64,000 nucleotides of DNA from Paracoccaceae bacterium (lineage in GTDB: Bacteria; Pseudomonadota; Alphaproteobacteria; Rhodobacterales; Rhodobacteraceae): NCBI GenBank assembly GCA_007128135.1, contig SKYA01000068.1:17207-81206 (forward strand), written 5' to 3'. The notes beneath the pieces are model-generated. The model was not told the origin of the DNA. It saw only the letters and a list, made by a program, of their open reading frames with translations, and ran no database searches. Shown one piece after another: positions 46,910-56,006 of this stretch (position 1 is the stretch's first letter; every line of letters begins with the position of its first letter). Both the position numbers and the translations under genes were made by a program.

Positions 46910-48172
46910 TCACCGCTGTGCGAGCAGAGCCATCCGGCGGGCCTTCTCGCCATTGTCCTGCGGGTCCGAGATCGCCTTGGCCAGGGCCTCGATCGAGGCA
47001 ATGGAATGGGCCGCACGAAAGGCGTCGACATGGGGCAGCATGGCGCGCACGCCGCGCGCACGGGGCGCGAAATCGTCCCAGCGCAAGAGCGGGTTGAGCC
47101 AGATCAGCCGACGCGAGGACAGATGCAGCCGCTCCATCTCGCGGGCCAGAAGCGCGGGGTCGTCCCGGTCGAGCCCGTCCGAGATGAGCAGCACCACCGC
47201 CCCCTGCCCCAGCACCCGACGCGACCAGTCCACATTGAAGGCGCGCAGGCAGGACCCGATCCGCGTTCCGCCCTGCCAGTCCTGCGCCTCCGCGCCTGCG
47301 GCATTCAGCGCGGCATCGGCGTCGCGGGTGCGCAGATGACGGGTGATGTTTGTCAGCCGTGTGCCGAAGGTGAAGGCATGCACCTTTGCCCAGCCCTGCC
47401 CCTGTCTGTTGGCAACCGCGTGGACGAAATGCAGCACCATGCGCGAATATTGCGACATCGAACCCGAAATGTCGCACAGGACCACCAGCGCAGGCCAACG
47501 CATGCGCGGGCGCCGCCGGTGGATGCGGGTTATCTCGCCCCCTTGCCGGATCGCGGAACGCATTGTGCGCCGCCAGTCGGGCCGCCGACCCTGCGGGTCA
47601 GCGGTCAGGCGGCGCGTGGCGATGGGGTTCACCGGCAGCGACAGCCGCGCAAGCAACCGGCGGGCGGCCGCCGCCTCGTCCGCGGACATCTGTTCGAAAT
47701 CGAGCCTGCGCAGACGTTCCTCGCCCGAGGCGGTTTGCGAGGCGTCGATCTGGATTTCGGTATTCTCGTCCTCGCCGTCGCTTTCGGGCATCTCGGGGAC
47801 CATTGCCCCGTCGAGCAGCGCCTCGGCCGCGCGTTTTGCCGCCGCTTCGGCCGCCTTCTCCTCGGCGACATTGCGGATCGCGGGCAGCATCAGCGACATC
47901 ATGTGTTCGAGATAGCGCGGGTCACGCCAGTAGAGGCGGAAGACCTGGGCGAAGACCTGCCGCTCTTCGGGCCGGTTGACGAAAACCGCATGCAGCGCCC
48001 AATAGAAATCGACCTTGCGCTCGAAGCCGGCGGCAGCCACGGCCTCGATCGCGGCCCGCACCCGCCCCGGCCCGATGGGAAGGCCCGCGCGTCGCAGGGC
48101 GCGGGCGAAATGGGTGATGTTGTCCACCAGCTTGCCGTCCTCGGGGATCGGCAGGTCTGCGTCGCGCGCCAT
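46910..48172 (-). CDS. VWA domain protein, CoxE-like
   Basis: A 420-residue protein. The N-terminal helical half includes a short acidic linker (ESDGEDENTEIQID). The C-terminal half is a von Willebrand A domain with the metal site DISGSMS (about residue 237), then GGTRIG and SDGLDRDD. It pairs with the MoxR ATPase encoded 76 bp upstream. MoxR/VWA pairs act as chaperones that insert metals or cofactors (as CoxD/CoxE do for CO dehydrogenase). No cox genes are nearby, so the client is unknown. Confidence 0.87.
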   Translation of the reverse strand: MARDADLPIPEDGKLVDNITHFARALRRAGLPIGPGRVRAAIEAVAAAGFERKVDFYWALHAVFVNRPEERQVFAQVFRLYWRDPRYLEHMMSLMLPAIRNVAEEKAAEAAAKRAAEALLDGAMVPEMPESDGEDENTEIQIDASQTASGEERLRRLDFEQMSADEAAAARRLLARLSLPVNPIATRRLTADPQGRRPDWRRTMRSAIRQGGEITRIHRRRPRMRWPALVVLCDISGSMSQYSRMVLHFVHAVANRQGQGWAKVHAFTFGTRLTNITRHLRTRDADAALNAAGAEAQDWQGGTRIGSCLRAFNVDWSRRVLGQGAVVLLISDGLDRDDPALLAREMERLHLSSRRLIWLNPLLRWDDFAPRARGVRAMLPHVDAFRAAHSIASIEALAKAISDPQDNGEKARRMALLAQR

Positions 48173-48186
48173 GATCAGGCCGGGTT

Positions 48187-48247
48187 GAGGGGCTTTGCCC
48201 CTCTTGGCTGCGCCAATTCACCCCAGAGTATTTTTGGCAAGATGAAG
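48187..48247 (-). repeat. 3'-end repeat element after the MoxR gene
   Basis: Reading on the minus strand from the MoxR stop: CTTCATCTTGCC, two bases, AAATACTCTGGGG, then a hairpin GAGGGGC-AAA-GCCCCTC at 48187-48203. The same layout occurs after the paaG-like gene (52598-52644) and the murI gene (54203-54231). Confidence 0.7.
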
Positions 48248-48248
48248 C

Positions 48249-49154
48249 TCATGCGGGTTCCAGCGACTGGCGCGCCTCGTCGAGGATCTTCCTGGCTTCC
48301 ATGCCCTGCAGGCGGGCGATGTCGTCCTGGTATTTCAGGATCGCGCCCAGCGTGTCGGAGATGATTTCGGGCGACAGTTCCAGCACATCGAGCGCGAGCA
48401 GGCATTTCGCCCAGTCGATGGTCTCGGCCACACCGGGTTTCTTGAAGAGGTCCTCCATACGCAGGCGCTGGACGAAGGCCACGATCTCGCGAGAGAGGGT
48501 GGCGCTGGCCTGAGGCGCGCGGGCGCCGAGGATCTCGAGTTCACGCTCATAGGACGGATAGCCCACCCAGTGATAGAGGCAGCGCCGCTTGAGCGCGTCA
48601 TGCACCTCGCGCGTGCGGTTCGAGGTCAGGATGACGATCGGCGGCGCGGCGGCGCGGATGGTGCCGAGTTCGGGAATGGTCACCTGATAGTCGGACAATG
48701 CTTCGAGCAGGAATGCCTCGAACGGCTCGTCGGTGCGGTCGATCTCGTCGATCAGCAGCACGGGGGGACCCCCTTCCTGCGATCGCATGACCTGGAGCAG
48801 CGGGCGCTCGATCAGGTAGTCGGGGCCGAAGAGCGTGGCCTTCATGTCCTGTGTCTCACCGCGTGCCTCCATGGCGCGAATCGCCAGCATCTGGGCGGCG
48901 AAATTCCATTCATAGACGGCCGCAGCGGAATCCAGCCCCTCGTAGCATTGCAGCCGGATCAGCCTGCGCCCAAGCCCGGTGGCAATGGCTTTCGCAATCT
49001 CGGTCTTGCCGGTTCCGGGTTCACCTTCGAGAAAGATCGGGCGGCCAAGGCGCAGCGAGAGGAACACCACTGTCGCCAGCGCCCGGTCGGCGATGTAGGA
49101 TTGCTCTGCCAGCAGCGCCTGGACAGTGCCGATGCTCTGGAAGCTGTCTGTCAT
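48249..49154 (-). CDS. MoxR family AAA ATPase
   Basis: A 301-residue AAA+ ATPase. Walker A is GEPGTGKT (residues 44-51), Walker B LLIDEID, sensor 1 ILTSNRTREVHDALKRR. It likely works with the VWA protein encoded downstream as a metal- or cofactor-insertion chaperone. The start MTDSFQSIGT was preferred; open sequence upstream overlaps the ccmF promoter and has no family resemblance. It is divergent from ccmF. Confidence 0.9.
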   Translation of the reverse strand: MTDSFQSIGTVQALLAEQSYIADRALATVVFLSLRLGRPIFLEGEPGTGKTEIAKAIATGLGRRLIRLQCYEGLDSAAAVYEWNFAAQMLAIRAMEARGETQDMKATLFGPDYLIERPLLQVMRSQEGGPPVLLIDEIDRTDEPFEAFLLEALSDYQVTIPELGTIRAAAPPIVILTSNRTREVHDALKRRCLYHWVGYPSYERELEILGARAPQASATLSREIVAFVQRLRMEDLFKKPGVAETIDWAKCLLALDVLELSPEIISDTLGAILKYQDDIARLQGMEARKILDEARQSLEPA

Positions 49155-49312
49155 CTGTGTGGACTCCGCCCTTTGGGACCCAAGCTGGCGCGCAAGACCG
49201 GCCCGGTCAAGCCCGCGCTGGCGCCCATTCTGACCATTCTGTGACCGAACGCCACATCCCGGCTTGCGCAAGACCCTTTGCCATGCGCGGCTTCTGCGTT
49301 AGAACTGGCGTC

Positions 49313-51286
49313 ATGATCGTAGAGCTTGGACATTTCGCCCTCATCCTTGCCTTTGCCGTGGCACTGGCGCAATCCGTAATTCCGCTTGTCGGTGCCCACA
49401 AGGGCTGGCGTGACTGGATGGTGGTTGCCAACCCGATGGCGACGACGCAGTTCCTGCTGACCGCCTTTTCCTACGCCGCGCTGACCTATGCTTTCCTGGT
49501 GTCGGATTTCTCGGTCAAGCTGGTGGTGGACAATTCGCACACGCTCAAGCCGCTGATCTACAAGATCTCGGGCGTCTGGGGGAACCACGAAGGCTCGATG
49601 CTGCTGTGGGTGCTGATCCTGACGCTGTTCGGGGCATCCGCGGCCTGGTTCGGTGGCAACCTGCCCGCTTCGCTGCAGGCGCGCGTGCTGGCCGTGCAAT
49701 CGGCGATCACCGCGGCCTTCATGGCCTTCACGATCTTCACCTCCAACCCGTTCACGCGGCTGGCAGTGCCGCCCTTTGACGGAACCGACCTGAACCCGCT
49801 GTTGCAGGACCCGGGCCTCGCCTTTCATCCGCCCTTCCTCTATCTGGGCTATGTCGGTCTCTCGATGGCCTTCAGCTTCGCGGTCGCGGCGCTTATCGAG
49901 GGGCGGGTCGATGCCGCCTGGGGCCGCTGGGTGCGGCCCTGGACGCTGGCCGCCTGGGTCTTCCTGACCATCGGCATCGCGACCGGGTCCTGGTGGGCCT
50001 ATTACGAGCTCGGCTGGGGCGGTTTCTGGTTCTGGGACCCGGTGGAAAATGCGTCGCTCATGCCCTGGCTCTTTGCGGCAGCGCTGCTGCACTCCGCCAT
50101 CGTGGTGGAGAAACGCGAGACGCTGAAGAGCTGGACGATCCTGCTGGCAATCCTGGGATTCGGCTTTTCGCTGATGGGCACGTTCATCGTGCGCTCGGGG
50201 CTGCTGACCTCAGTTCATGCCTTTGCCATGGACCCCGAACGCGGGGTGTTCATCCTGATGATTCTCGCTGCCTTCATGGGTGGGGCGCTGACGCTGTTTG
50301 CCTTCCGCGCCCCGGTGCTGGAAGCAAAGGGCGTGTTCGCAACGGTCAGCCGCGAATCGGCGCTGGTCATCAACAATGTGTTGCTGGCGGTATCGTCCTT
50401 CGTGATCTTCATCGGCACCATGTGGCCGCTGGTGGCCGAGATGCTGTTCGACCGCGTGCTGTCTGTCGGCCCGCCCTTCTTCAACGTGGCCTTCACGCCC
50501 TTCATGGTCGCGCTGGCGATGGTGCTGCCCATCGGCGCAATGCTGCCGTGGAAGCGCGGCAACCTGAGCCGCACCATGCGCCCGCTCTGGGGCCTTGCGG
50601 CCTTTTCGGTGGCAATGGGGGCGCTGACCTGGGCGCTGCAGACGGGCAATTCGCCGCTGGTGCCGGTGGGCCTGGCGCTGGGGCTCTGGGTGGTGCTCGG
50701 CTCCATGGCCGATATCTGGGCGCGCACCGGGCGTGGCGAACTCCGCGCGCGCCTGCGCAGGCTCTCGCGGCTGCCACGCGCCGACTGGGGGAAGTTCACC
50801 TCGCATACAGGGCTTGGGGTGACCGTATTCGCTGTCGCCGCCCTTGTCGGCTGGGAGAGCGAGGATATCCGCGTGCTCCAGATCGGCGAGAGTTTCGAGA
50901 AGGGCGGCTACACTCTGACGCTCACCTCGGTGGATCGTGTGCAGGGGCCGAATTATGTCTCGACCATGGGCTCGATCGAGGCACGGCGTAACGGTCGGCT
51001 GATCAGCACTCTGACTCCGGAAAAGCGGTTCTACCCCATTGCAGGCATGCCCACGACCGAGGCCGCCATCGACTACCGCATCCACCGCGACCTCTACATT
51101 ACGCTGGGCGACCCGCAGGATAATGGCGGCTGGGCGGTGCGCACCTATATCAAGCCATTTGCCAACTGGCTGTGGTTCGGCTGCTTCCTTATGGCGCTTG
51201 GGGGGATCTTCAGCCTCAGCGACCGGCGCTACCGCATCGCCGCGGGGGCCAGCCGTGAGGTGCGCGGAACGGTGCCCGCCGAATGA
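49313..51286 (+). CDS. ccmF: cytochrome c heme lyase subunit CcmF
   Basis: A 657-residue multi-pass membrane protein of the system I cytochrome c maturation pathway. It has about fifteen hydrophobic segments. The WWD heme-handling motif is WGGFWFWDPVENASLMPW (about residues 236-253), and conserved histidines flank it (for example HPPFLYLG). It accepts heme from CcmE and attaches it to apocytochrome with CcmH. The start MIVELGHFAL fits the family. It overlaps ccmH by ATGA. Confidence 0.95.
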   Translation: MIVELGHFALILAFAVALAQSVIPLVGAHKGWRDWMVVANPMATTQFLLTAFSYAALTYAFLVSDFSVKLVVDNSHTLKPLIYKISGVWGNHEGSMLLWVLILTLFGASAAWFGGNLPASLQARVLAVQSAITAAFMAFTIFTSNPFTRLAVPPFDGTDLNPLLQDPGLAFHPPFLYLGYVGLSMAFSFAVAALIEGRVDAAWGRWVRPWTLAAWVFLTIGIATGSWWAYYELGWGGFWFWDPVENASLMPWLFAAALLHSAIVVEKRETLKSWTILLAILGFGFSLMGTFIVRSGLLTSVHAFAMDPERGVFILMILAAFMGGALTLFAFRAPVLEAKGVFATVSRESALVINNVLLAVSSFVIFIGTMWPLVAEMLFDRVLSVGPPFFNVAFTPFMVALAMVLPIGAMLPWKRGNLSRTMRPLWGLAAFSVAMGALTWALQTGNSPLVPVGLALGLWVVLGSMADIWARTGRGELRARLRRLSRLPRADWGKFTSHTGLGVTVFAVAALVGWESEDIRVLQIGESFEKGGYTLTLTSVDRVQGPNYVSTMGSIEARRNGRLISTLTPEKRFYPIAGMPTTEAAIDYRIHRDLYITLGDPQDNGGWAVRTYIKPFANWLWFGCFLMALGGIFSLSDRRYRIAAGASREVRGTVPAE

Positions 51287-51747
51287 TACGCCTGGGCGCT
51301 CTGGTCGCAGTGCTGGCCCTTGGCATCGCGCTGCCCGCGCTGGCAGTCCAGCCAGATGAAATCCTCGATGATCCGGTGCTCGAGAGCCGCGCGCGAGACA
51401 TCTCGGCCGGGCTGCGCTGCCTTGTCTGCCGCAACGAATCCATCGACGAATCCAATGCCGATCTTGCCCGCGACATGCGCCTGCTGGTGCGCGAAAGACT
51501 GGTCGAGGGCGACAGCGATGCCGAGGTCATGGCCTTCATCGTCGAACGCTATGGCGAATTCGTGCTGCTGCGCCCGACGACGGAGGGCGCGAACCTGATC
51601 CTCTGGGTAGCGGCGCCGGTGCTCTTTGTCGTCACGATGCTGGGCGCGCTGGTCTATCTGCGCAGGCGCGAACAGTCGCCCGAACCCGGAGGCGACGGAC
51701 TGAATGCCGAGGAAAGGGCGCGGCTGAAGGAACTTCTCAAGGACTGA
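51283..51747 (+). CDS. ccmH: cytochrome c maturation protein CcmH
   Basis: A 154-residue protein with a signal or anchor sequence (residues 1-22), the thiol motif LRCLVCRN (C46 and C49) used to reduce apocytochrome CxxCH cysteines, and a C-terminal membrane helix (about residues 106-125). It corresponds to the N-terminal part of the longer E. coli CcmH; no CcmI-like gene follows. It is coupled to ccmF. Confidence 0.94.
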   Translation: MIRLGALVAVLALGIALPALAVQPDEILDDPVLESRARDISAGLRCLVCRNESIDESNADLARDMRLLVRERLVEGDSDAEVMAFIVERYGEFVLLRPTTEGANLILWVAAPVLFVVTMLGALVYLRRREQSPEPGGDGLNAEERARLKELLKD

Positions 51748-51813
51748 CGCCATGTCGGGGCTTCCCCTCGCGCGTGTCACGGGTAATGTGGCGCGAAACA
51801 CGAGGAGGCGCTC

Positions 51814-52590
51814 ATGGACTACGACACGTTGCTCGTCACCGAAGCCGATGGCATCGGCACCATCACGCTCAACCGCCCCGAGGTGATGAACGCGCTCAAC
51901 AAGCAGATGCGCGCCGAGATCACCCATGCCGCCAGTGACTTGGGCGCGCGCGTGCGCGTACTGGTGCTGACAGGCGCGGGGCGGGCCTTCTGCTCGGGGC
52001 AGGATCTGGGGGATGGCGGCAATGCCGCGCAGATCGACCTGGAGCGCACCCTGCGCGAGGAATACGAGCCAATGTTGCGGGCGATCTATGACGCGCAGGT
52101 ACCGGTGATCGCTGCTGTGAATGGCTCGGCTGCGGGTGCGGGAGCCAACCTGGCCCTGGCCGCCGATGTCGTTATCGCGACACAATCCGCGAGCTTCATT
52201 CAGGCATTTACCCGCATCGGCCTGATCCCAGATGCGGGCGGGACGTGGTTCCTGCCCCGCCAGATCGGGTTTTCCCGCGCGATGGGTACAATGCTCTTTG
52301 CCGACAAAATCAGCGCCACGCAGGCCGCCGAATGGGGCATGATCTGGGAAGCCGTTCCGGACGAGGGGTTCGCCAGCCATTGGCTGAACCGCGCGCGCGC
52401 GCTCGCCAACGGCCCGACCATCGCCTATCGCAACATCCGCAAAGGCCTGCGCGCCAGCCTGTCGAACACGCTCGATGCGCAACTGGCGCTTGAAGCGCGG
52501 CTTCAGGCCGAGGCCGGCAAGACCCGCGATTTCCAGGAGGGCGTTCTGGCCTTTCTCGAAAAGCGGCCCGCAAGCTTCGAGGGGCGTTGA
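51814..52590 (+). CDS. enoyl-CoA hydratase/isomerase, PaaG-like
   Basis: A 258-residue crotonase-fold protein. The oxyanion-hole segments are GRAFCSGQDLGDGG (about residues 58-71) and GSAAGAGANLALAADVV. FTRIGLIPDAGGTWFLPRQ, with an Asp where hydratases carry Glu, resembles PaaG, the oxepin-forming isomerase of phenylacetate breakdown. AGGAGG precedes the ATG. No other paa genes are in the window, so the pathway is uncertain; a role in general fatty-acid metabolism is the alternative. Confidence 0.8.
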   Translation: MDYDTLLVTEADGIGTITLNRPEVMNALNKQMRAEITHAASDLGARVRVLVLTGAGRAFCSGQDLGDGGNAAQIDLERTLREEYEPMLRAIYDAQVPVIAAVNGSAAGAGANLALAADVVIATQSASFIQAFTRIGLIPDAGGTWFLPRQIGFSRAMGTMLFADKISATQAAEWGMIWEAVPDEGFASHWLNRARALANGPTIAYRNIRKGLRASLSNTLDAQLALEARLQAEAGKTRDFQEGVLAFLEKRPASFEGR

Positions 52591-52597
52591 ACCGCCT

Positions 52598-52644
52598 CTT
52601 TCATCTTGCCGGAAATACTCCGGGGTCCGGGGCGGAGCCCCGGA
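52598..52644 (+). repeat. 3'-end repeat element after the paaG-like gene
   Basis: Seven bases past the stop: CTTTCATCTTGCC, two bases, AAATACTCCGGGG, then a hairpin TCCGGGGC-GGA-GCCCCGGA (52626-52644), followed by TCTTTC. It probably ends transcription from the paaG-like gene toward ccmE. Confidence 0.7.
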
Positions 52645-52659
52645 TCTTTCAGCGCGGAC

Positions 52660-53109
52660 TCAGTCCAGCGGCACAGGCCCGCGCCACTCGCCTTGCTGCT
52701 TGAGCGCTTCCATGACCTCGCGCGGCATATAGGTCTCGTCATGCTTGGCAAGGATCTCATGCGCCACGAACACACCATCGACAAAGCGCCCGGTACCGAC
52801 CGTACCCTCGTTTTCGGTGAAGAGATCGGGAAGGATGCCGCGATACTGCACCTCGACCGAGGCCATGCCATCGGTCACGCGGAAACGGACCGTATCGGAC
52901 TGACCGCGCACGATCGAACCGGCCTCGACCAGCCCACCGATGCGGAAGACCTCGTTCGGTGGCGGCGGCGAGGCCAGCACCTCTGACGGCGAACGGAAGA
53001 AATTGATCCCGTCGCGCATGGCATAGCCGATCAGCGCCGTGGACAACGCAAGCGCAACGGCAGCCACCATGATGATCTGGATACGGCGCGTTTTCTTCAG
53101 ACTCTTCAT
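52660..53109 (-). CDS. ccmE: cytochrome c maturation heme chaperone CcmE
   Basis: A 149-residue protein with an N-terminal membrane anchor (residues 10-30) and an OB-fold periplasmic domain. Heme attaches to the His in LAKHDETYMP (H123, with Y127). It carries heme to CcmF. It is transcribed after argC on the same strand and converges on the ccmF-ccmH-paaG-like run. Confidence 0.94.
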   Translation of the reverse strand: MKSLKKTRRIQIIMVAAVALALSTALIGYAMRDGINFFRSPSEVLASPPPPNEVFRIGGLVEAGSIVRGQSDTVRFRVTDGMASVEVQYRGILPDLFTENEGTVGTGRFVDGVFVAHEILAKHDETYMPREVMEALKQQGEWRGPVPLD

Positions 53110-53121
53110 CTCACCCTCGTC

Positions 53122-54150
53122 TCACGGAAAGAGCGGCGCACCCATCAGTCCCGTCGTCTCTTCCAGCCCCAGCATCAGGTTCGCATTCTGCACCGCCTGA
53201 CCGCTCGAGCCCTTGCACAGATTGTCGAGCACCGCCACCGCCATCGCACGGCCCGGCACCCGGTCCCCCACCACACCCATATGCACGAAATTGGAGCCGC
53301 GCACGTCATGCGTCGAGGGGATTGTGCCAAAAGGTAGCACGCAGATAAATGACTCAGCGCAATAACGGTCCTGCAAAACCGCGTGAATTTCCCTGGCGTC
53401 ACCATCGAGCCAGGCCGTCGCCAGGATACCCCGGTTGAACGGCATCAGATGCGGAGTGAACTGGATACGCACATCGCGGCCCGCAAGCGCCGAGAATTCC
53501 TGATCGAACTCGCCCAGATGCCGGTGCGTCCCGCCTGCCGAATAGGCATGCGTTCCCTCGGACAGTTCGGCATGCAGCAGGTTCTCCTTCAGCGCCCGCC
53601 CTGCGCCCGAAACGCCGCATTTCAGGTCCAGGATGATGCGGTCAAGGTCGATCACGCCCGCCTCGATCAGTGGACGCAGGATGTACTGCCCGGTCGCGGC
53701 GTTGCAGCCCGTCCCTGCGACCAGCCGCGCCGCGCGGATCTGCTCGCGGTAGAATTCGGTCAGGCCATAGACCGCCTCACGCTGGATTTCAGGCGCGGCA
53801 TGGGGCTTGCCATACCATTTCTCGTAGGCGGCGGGGTCGCGCAGGCGGAAATCTGCTGACAGATCAACGATCTTCAGATCACGCGGCAAATCCCTGATGA
53901 CAGCCTGCGAGGTTGCGTGCGGCAGCGCGCAGAAGGCGAGATCGACCTTCGCGAAATCGACATCCTCGATCCGCGCCAGGTCCGGCAGGTCGAGATGGCG
54001 CAGGAAGGGAAAGACCTGCGCCATGGGCAGGCCGGCCTTGCGCTCTCCGGTGAGGGCGGTGATGCGCTGGTCGGGATGGGTGGCGATCAGCCGGACAAGT
54101 TCGGCGCCGGTATAGCCTGAGGCACCCAGAATGGCGATGGATTTGGTCAT
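53122..54150 (-). CDS. argC: N-acetyl-gamma-glutamyl-phosphate reductase
   Basis: Third enzyme of arginine synthesis, reducing N-acetyl-glutamyl phosphate with NADPH. The nucleotide motif is [15 protein letters not shown] (residues 7-21), the catalytic cysteine is C149 in GTGCNAATG, and [10 protein letters not shown] follows. The protein has 342 residues, the standard length. ccmE follows after 12 bp. Confidence 0.95.
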   Translation of the reverse strand: MTKSIAILGASGYTGAELVRLIATHPDQRITALTGERKAGLPMAQVFPFLRHLDLPDLARIEDVDFAKVDLAFCALPHATSQAVIRDLPRDLKIVDLSADFRLRDPAAYEKWYGKPHAAPEIQREAVYGLTEFYREQIRAARLVAGTGCNAATGQYILRPLIEAGVIDLDRIILDLKCGVSGAGRALKENLLHAELSEGTHAYSAGGTHRHLGEFDQEFSALAGRDVRIQFTPHLMPFNRGILATAWLDGDAREIHAVLQDRYCAESFICVLPFGTIPSTHDVRGSNFVHMGVVGDRVPGRAMAVAVLDNLCKGSSGQAVQNANLMLGLEETTGLMGAPLFP

Positions 54151-54202
54151 GGGTCAGGTCTCTCTGTCATGCGTCGCGCGGGAAGCGGCCGCAGAAGCGC
54201 TC

Positions 54203-54231
54203 CGCGCGGGAGTATTTCGGGCAAGATGAAG
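54203..54231 (-). repeat. 3'-end repeat element after murI
   Basis: Minus strand, one base past the murI stop: CTTCATCTTGCC, two bases, GAAATACTCCCGCGC. GC-rich sequence with weak dyad symmetry follows to about 54180. Same layout as the elements after the MoxR and paaG-like genes. Confidence 0.6.
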
Positions 54232-54232
54232 T

Positions 54233-55045
54233 TCAGGCAGCGCGAAAGCTGATCTGTCGTCGCAGGAACTGCGTGGCCTTGCGTGAGACATTGACCGGCT
54301 CGCCCGTGGTCAGGAACAGGCTGCCACGGCCCGCGCCCAGCATTTCGGGACGGCGCTGGAGATAGTCTTCGAGCGAGGCGGCGACCAGATCGGGCTGCGA
54401 ATAGACGTCGACCTGCGGCCCCAGCGCCTCGCGAAAAGCATGTTCCACAAGGGGATAGTGGGTGCAGCCCAGCACGGCGGCCTGCGGACGGGGCATGCGG
54501 CGCAAAAGCGATTCGACATGGGAATGCACCAGTGCCTCGGCCAGCTGCATGTCGCCCTGTTCGATGGCATCCACGACCCCGGCGCAGGGCTGGGCCTCGA
54601 CATCCACACCGATGGCGCGAAAGGCCAGTTCGCGCTGGAAGGCGCGGCTGGAGACTGTGGCGGGCGTCGCAAACAGCGCCACATGCTTGACGGCAACCTC
54701 GCGCGGGGGGGAATTGTCGCCCCACTGGCGTTCGGTCAGGGCCTCGATCAGCGGGACGAACACGCCGAGCACGCGCTTGTCGGCGGGCACCCAGGTTTCC
54801 TGCATCCGCTTGAGCGCCGCCGCAGAGGCGGTATTGCAGGCAAGGATCACCAGATCGCAGCCCTCGTCCCACAGCCGCTCGACCCCGGCACAGGTCAGGT
54901 TGAAGATATCCTCGGCGTCGCGCACCCCGTAGGGGGTATGGGCGTTATCCCCCAGATAGACAAAGGGAATCTCTGGCAGGCGCCGGGTCAGCGCGCCCAG
55001 AACAGTCAGCCCCCCAAGCCCCGAATCGAAGATGCCAACTGCCAT
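54233..55045 (-). CDS. murI: glutamate racemase
   Basis: Makes D-glutamate for peptidoglycan. The two catalytic cysteines are C70 in LACNTASA and C194 in [10 protein letters not shown], and the N-terminus [12 protein letters not shown] is the family signature. The 270 residues are normal. Given the D-Glu catabolic genes at 4.9-6.9 kb, the same cell both makes and breaks down D-glutamate. Confidence 0.94.
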   Translation of the reverse strand: MAVGIFDSGLGGLTVLGALTRRLPEIPFVYLGDNAHTPYGVRDAEDIFNLTCAGVERLWDEGCDLVILACNTASAAALKRMQETWVPADKRVLGVFVPLIEALTERQWGDNSPPREVAVKHVALFATPATVSSRAFQRELAFRAIGVDVEAQPCAGVVDAIEQGDMQLAEALVHSHVESLLRRMPRPQAAVLGCTHYPLVEHAFREALGPQVDVYSQPDLVAASLEDYLQRRPEMLGAGRGSLFLTTGEPVNVSRKATQFLRRQISFRAA

Positions 55046-55057
55046 GGTTTCTTTGCC

Positions 55058-55930
55058 TCAGTGCCGGTATGCCCCCTCGAATTCATATCCCAGCTGCATC
55101 GGGTCGAGGGGCGCGTCGGCCATTCCATATGTCGCCGCGCGCAGGAAATCCATCATTTCTTTTGGCTGGCCGTGAAAGCGGGCAAGCTGATCGGGACCGA
55201 TGGGGCGACCGATGGCCATGCGGACCGGACGGTTGACCCGCGTCCGGAATTCACGGATCAGAAGCGCCATGCGCAGGGTGTAGTTCAGGTGGCTGGCGAA
55301 CTGGAAGAGGCGCGAGTTGGCGCCGTCAAACCAGATCGGCACCACGGTCGCGCCGGAGCGCTGGATCATCCGGGAGCTGAACAGCCGCCATTGCGGGTCG
55401 GTCGGGCGCTGGAAGGGGCGCTGCGCGGTCGAGACCGTGCCCCCCGGAAAGATGCCGACAGCCCCGCCTGAGCGAAGGTAAGTAATTGTATCTGAACGAG
55501 TTTTAAGGTTTCTTTTCTCGGCCTCTCGGGTCCCCGAAAAGTCGATGGGCAGCAGATGGCGGGCGACTTCGGGGGCGGCCTGAAAGGCGGAGTGAGCCAT
55601 GATGCGGAAATCGCGGCGCATCCCGTCGAGCAGATAACCCATCACCAGCCCGTCCAGAATGCCGAATGGATGGTTGGCGATCACCACCAGAGGGCCAGTT
55701 TCCGGAATGCTGTCGAGTGTGCCTCCGGCAAGTTCGAGGTGCAGCCCAAAGGCGCGCATCATCGCGCGCCAGAAATCGCTTCTGCCCTCGGGAGCGTCGT
55801 AGCTGGCGCGCGCGCGCAGCAGCAGGCGGCGCCGACCGGTGGCATTTTCCACAGTGCGAATAAAGGCTTGCGCGGGTTTCGTGCGGGCCGCAGAGGCGTA
55901 GCTGATGTCCTTAAGCAGGCTCGGTTCCAT
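55058..55930 (-). CDS. lysophospholipid acyltransferase family protein
   Basis: A 290-residue PlsC-like acyltransferase. The catalytic motif is ANHPFGILDG (NHxxxxD, about residues 88-97), and IFPGGTVST fits the third acyltransferase block. AGGAGT precedes the chosen ATG (MEPSLLKDIS); the open frame runs on upstream into the iorAB end but without coding character. It resembles the OlsA/hemolysin-like branch rather than housekeeping PlsC. It may acylate lyso-lipids; the substrate is not known. Confidence 0.82.
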   Translation of the reverse strand: MEPSLLKDISYASAARTKPAQAFIRTVENATGRRRLLLRARASYDAPEGRSDFWRAMMRAFGLHLELAGGTLDSIPETGPLVVIANHPFGILDGLVMGYLLDGMRRDFRIMAHSAFQAAPEVARHLLPIDFSGTREAEKRNLKTRSDTITYLRSGGAVGIFPGGTVSTAQRPFQRPTDPQWRLFSSRMIQRSGATVVPIWFDGANSRLFQFASHLNYTLRMALLIREFRTRVNRPVRMAIGRPIGPDQLARFHGQPKEMMDFLRAATYGMADAPLDPMQLGYEFEGAYRH

Positions 55931-56006
55931 GGCAGGGACTCCTGTCGGGCGGGCAGATCTGGCCTGCTTCTGCGCCCGACAGGTGACACTGGTATGACGG
56001 TTCGTG

